DNA of 44,277 nucleotides from JALYIM01 sp040003205 (lineage in GTDB: Bacteria; Acidobacteriota; Terriglobia; Terriglobales; Acidobacteriaceae): assembly GCA_040003205.1 (NCBI GenBank), contig JBDUDA010000001.1, forward strand, positions 1-44,277, in the 5' to 3' direction. Made by a program: the position numbers and the translations under genes. The notes below the pieces were generated by a model. It searched no databases and was not told the DNA's origin. It saw only the letters and a list, made by a program, of their open reading frames with translations. Each line of letters begins with the position of its first letter. Positions within the stretch are counted from its first letter, which is position 1. This document shows positions 44,218-44,277 of this stretch, piece after piece.

Positions 44218-44277
44218 AGCGGCGGAACTGCTCTTTGAAGAGGATCGGATTGAAGATTCTCCGTGGAAGATCGGCCA

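Overview
The window looks like a core-chromosome segment of an Acidobacteriota (Terriglobia-type) genome. The evidence is three secreted VWFA-related acidobacterial-type proteins (TIGR03436-like), a very large Oar-like TonB-dependent receptor with an N-terminal carboxypeptidase-regulatory domain, an MglA GTPase, a LysM/putative glycoside hydrolase protein, and many short palindromic repeats between genes. No phage, IS transposase, CRISPR array, tRNA or rRNA was recognised. The lineage is an inference from gene content. Layout: (1) 1-3.5 kb: dTDP-4-dehydrorhamnose reductase, a doubtful small ORF and a sodium:solute symporter. (2) 3.5-13.8 kb, envelope and export: a lipoprotein phosphoesterase with four 80-residue Ig-like repeats (minus strand), the TonB-dependent receptor, a small membrane protein, an M48 metalloprotease, an outer-membrane beta-barrel protein and a PPOX-fold flavin protein. 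(3) 14-19.5 kb: quinone oxidoreductase (minus), MltD-like lytic transglycosylase with three LysM domains, a charge-segregated histone-H1-like protein, and a CPA2 antiporter. (4) 19.5-24.3 kb: the classical translation cluster infC-rpmI-rplT-pheS-pheT. infC appears to start at AUC, and pheT lacks the usual tRNA-binding OB domain. (5) 24.4-29 kb: a PLP aminotransferase, a ZapB-like coiled-coil protein and ZapA, then a strong 6S RNA candidate with its own promoter and terminator, Lgt, a 33-residue membrane peptide and an RluD-type pseudouridine synthase. (6) 29-35.4 kb: three VWA paralogues, MglA, a small coiled-coil protein and a stand-alone Clp-type AAA+ ATPase. (7) 35.7-44.2 kb: LysM/DUF4015-type protein, branched-chain aminotransferase, PilT, RecX, AlaRS and a small STAS/SpoIIAA-like protein. 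The most unusual signal is repetitive DNA. At least fifteen copies of a roughly 60-bp REP-like element have constant ends and a central palindrome whose sequence changes from copy to copy. They sit in nearly every intergenic gap, often as inverted pairs. A second 62-bp family occurs twice. alaS carries three palindromic elements inside its reading frame. The first is exactly 120 nt (40 codons) with 29-nt near-perfect terminal inverted repeats and two internal hairpins. The other two share one stem-loop design, including the same C-A mismatch. This resembles, by analogy, the in-frame palindromic insertions known from Rickettsia (RPEs). Functional links visible in the window: translation (infC to pheT, alaS, 6S RNA, RluD), cell division (ZapA/ZapB), envelope biogenesis (Lgt, M48 protease, MltD, TonB receptor, LysM protein) and surface motility or polarity (PilT, MglA).
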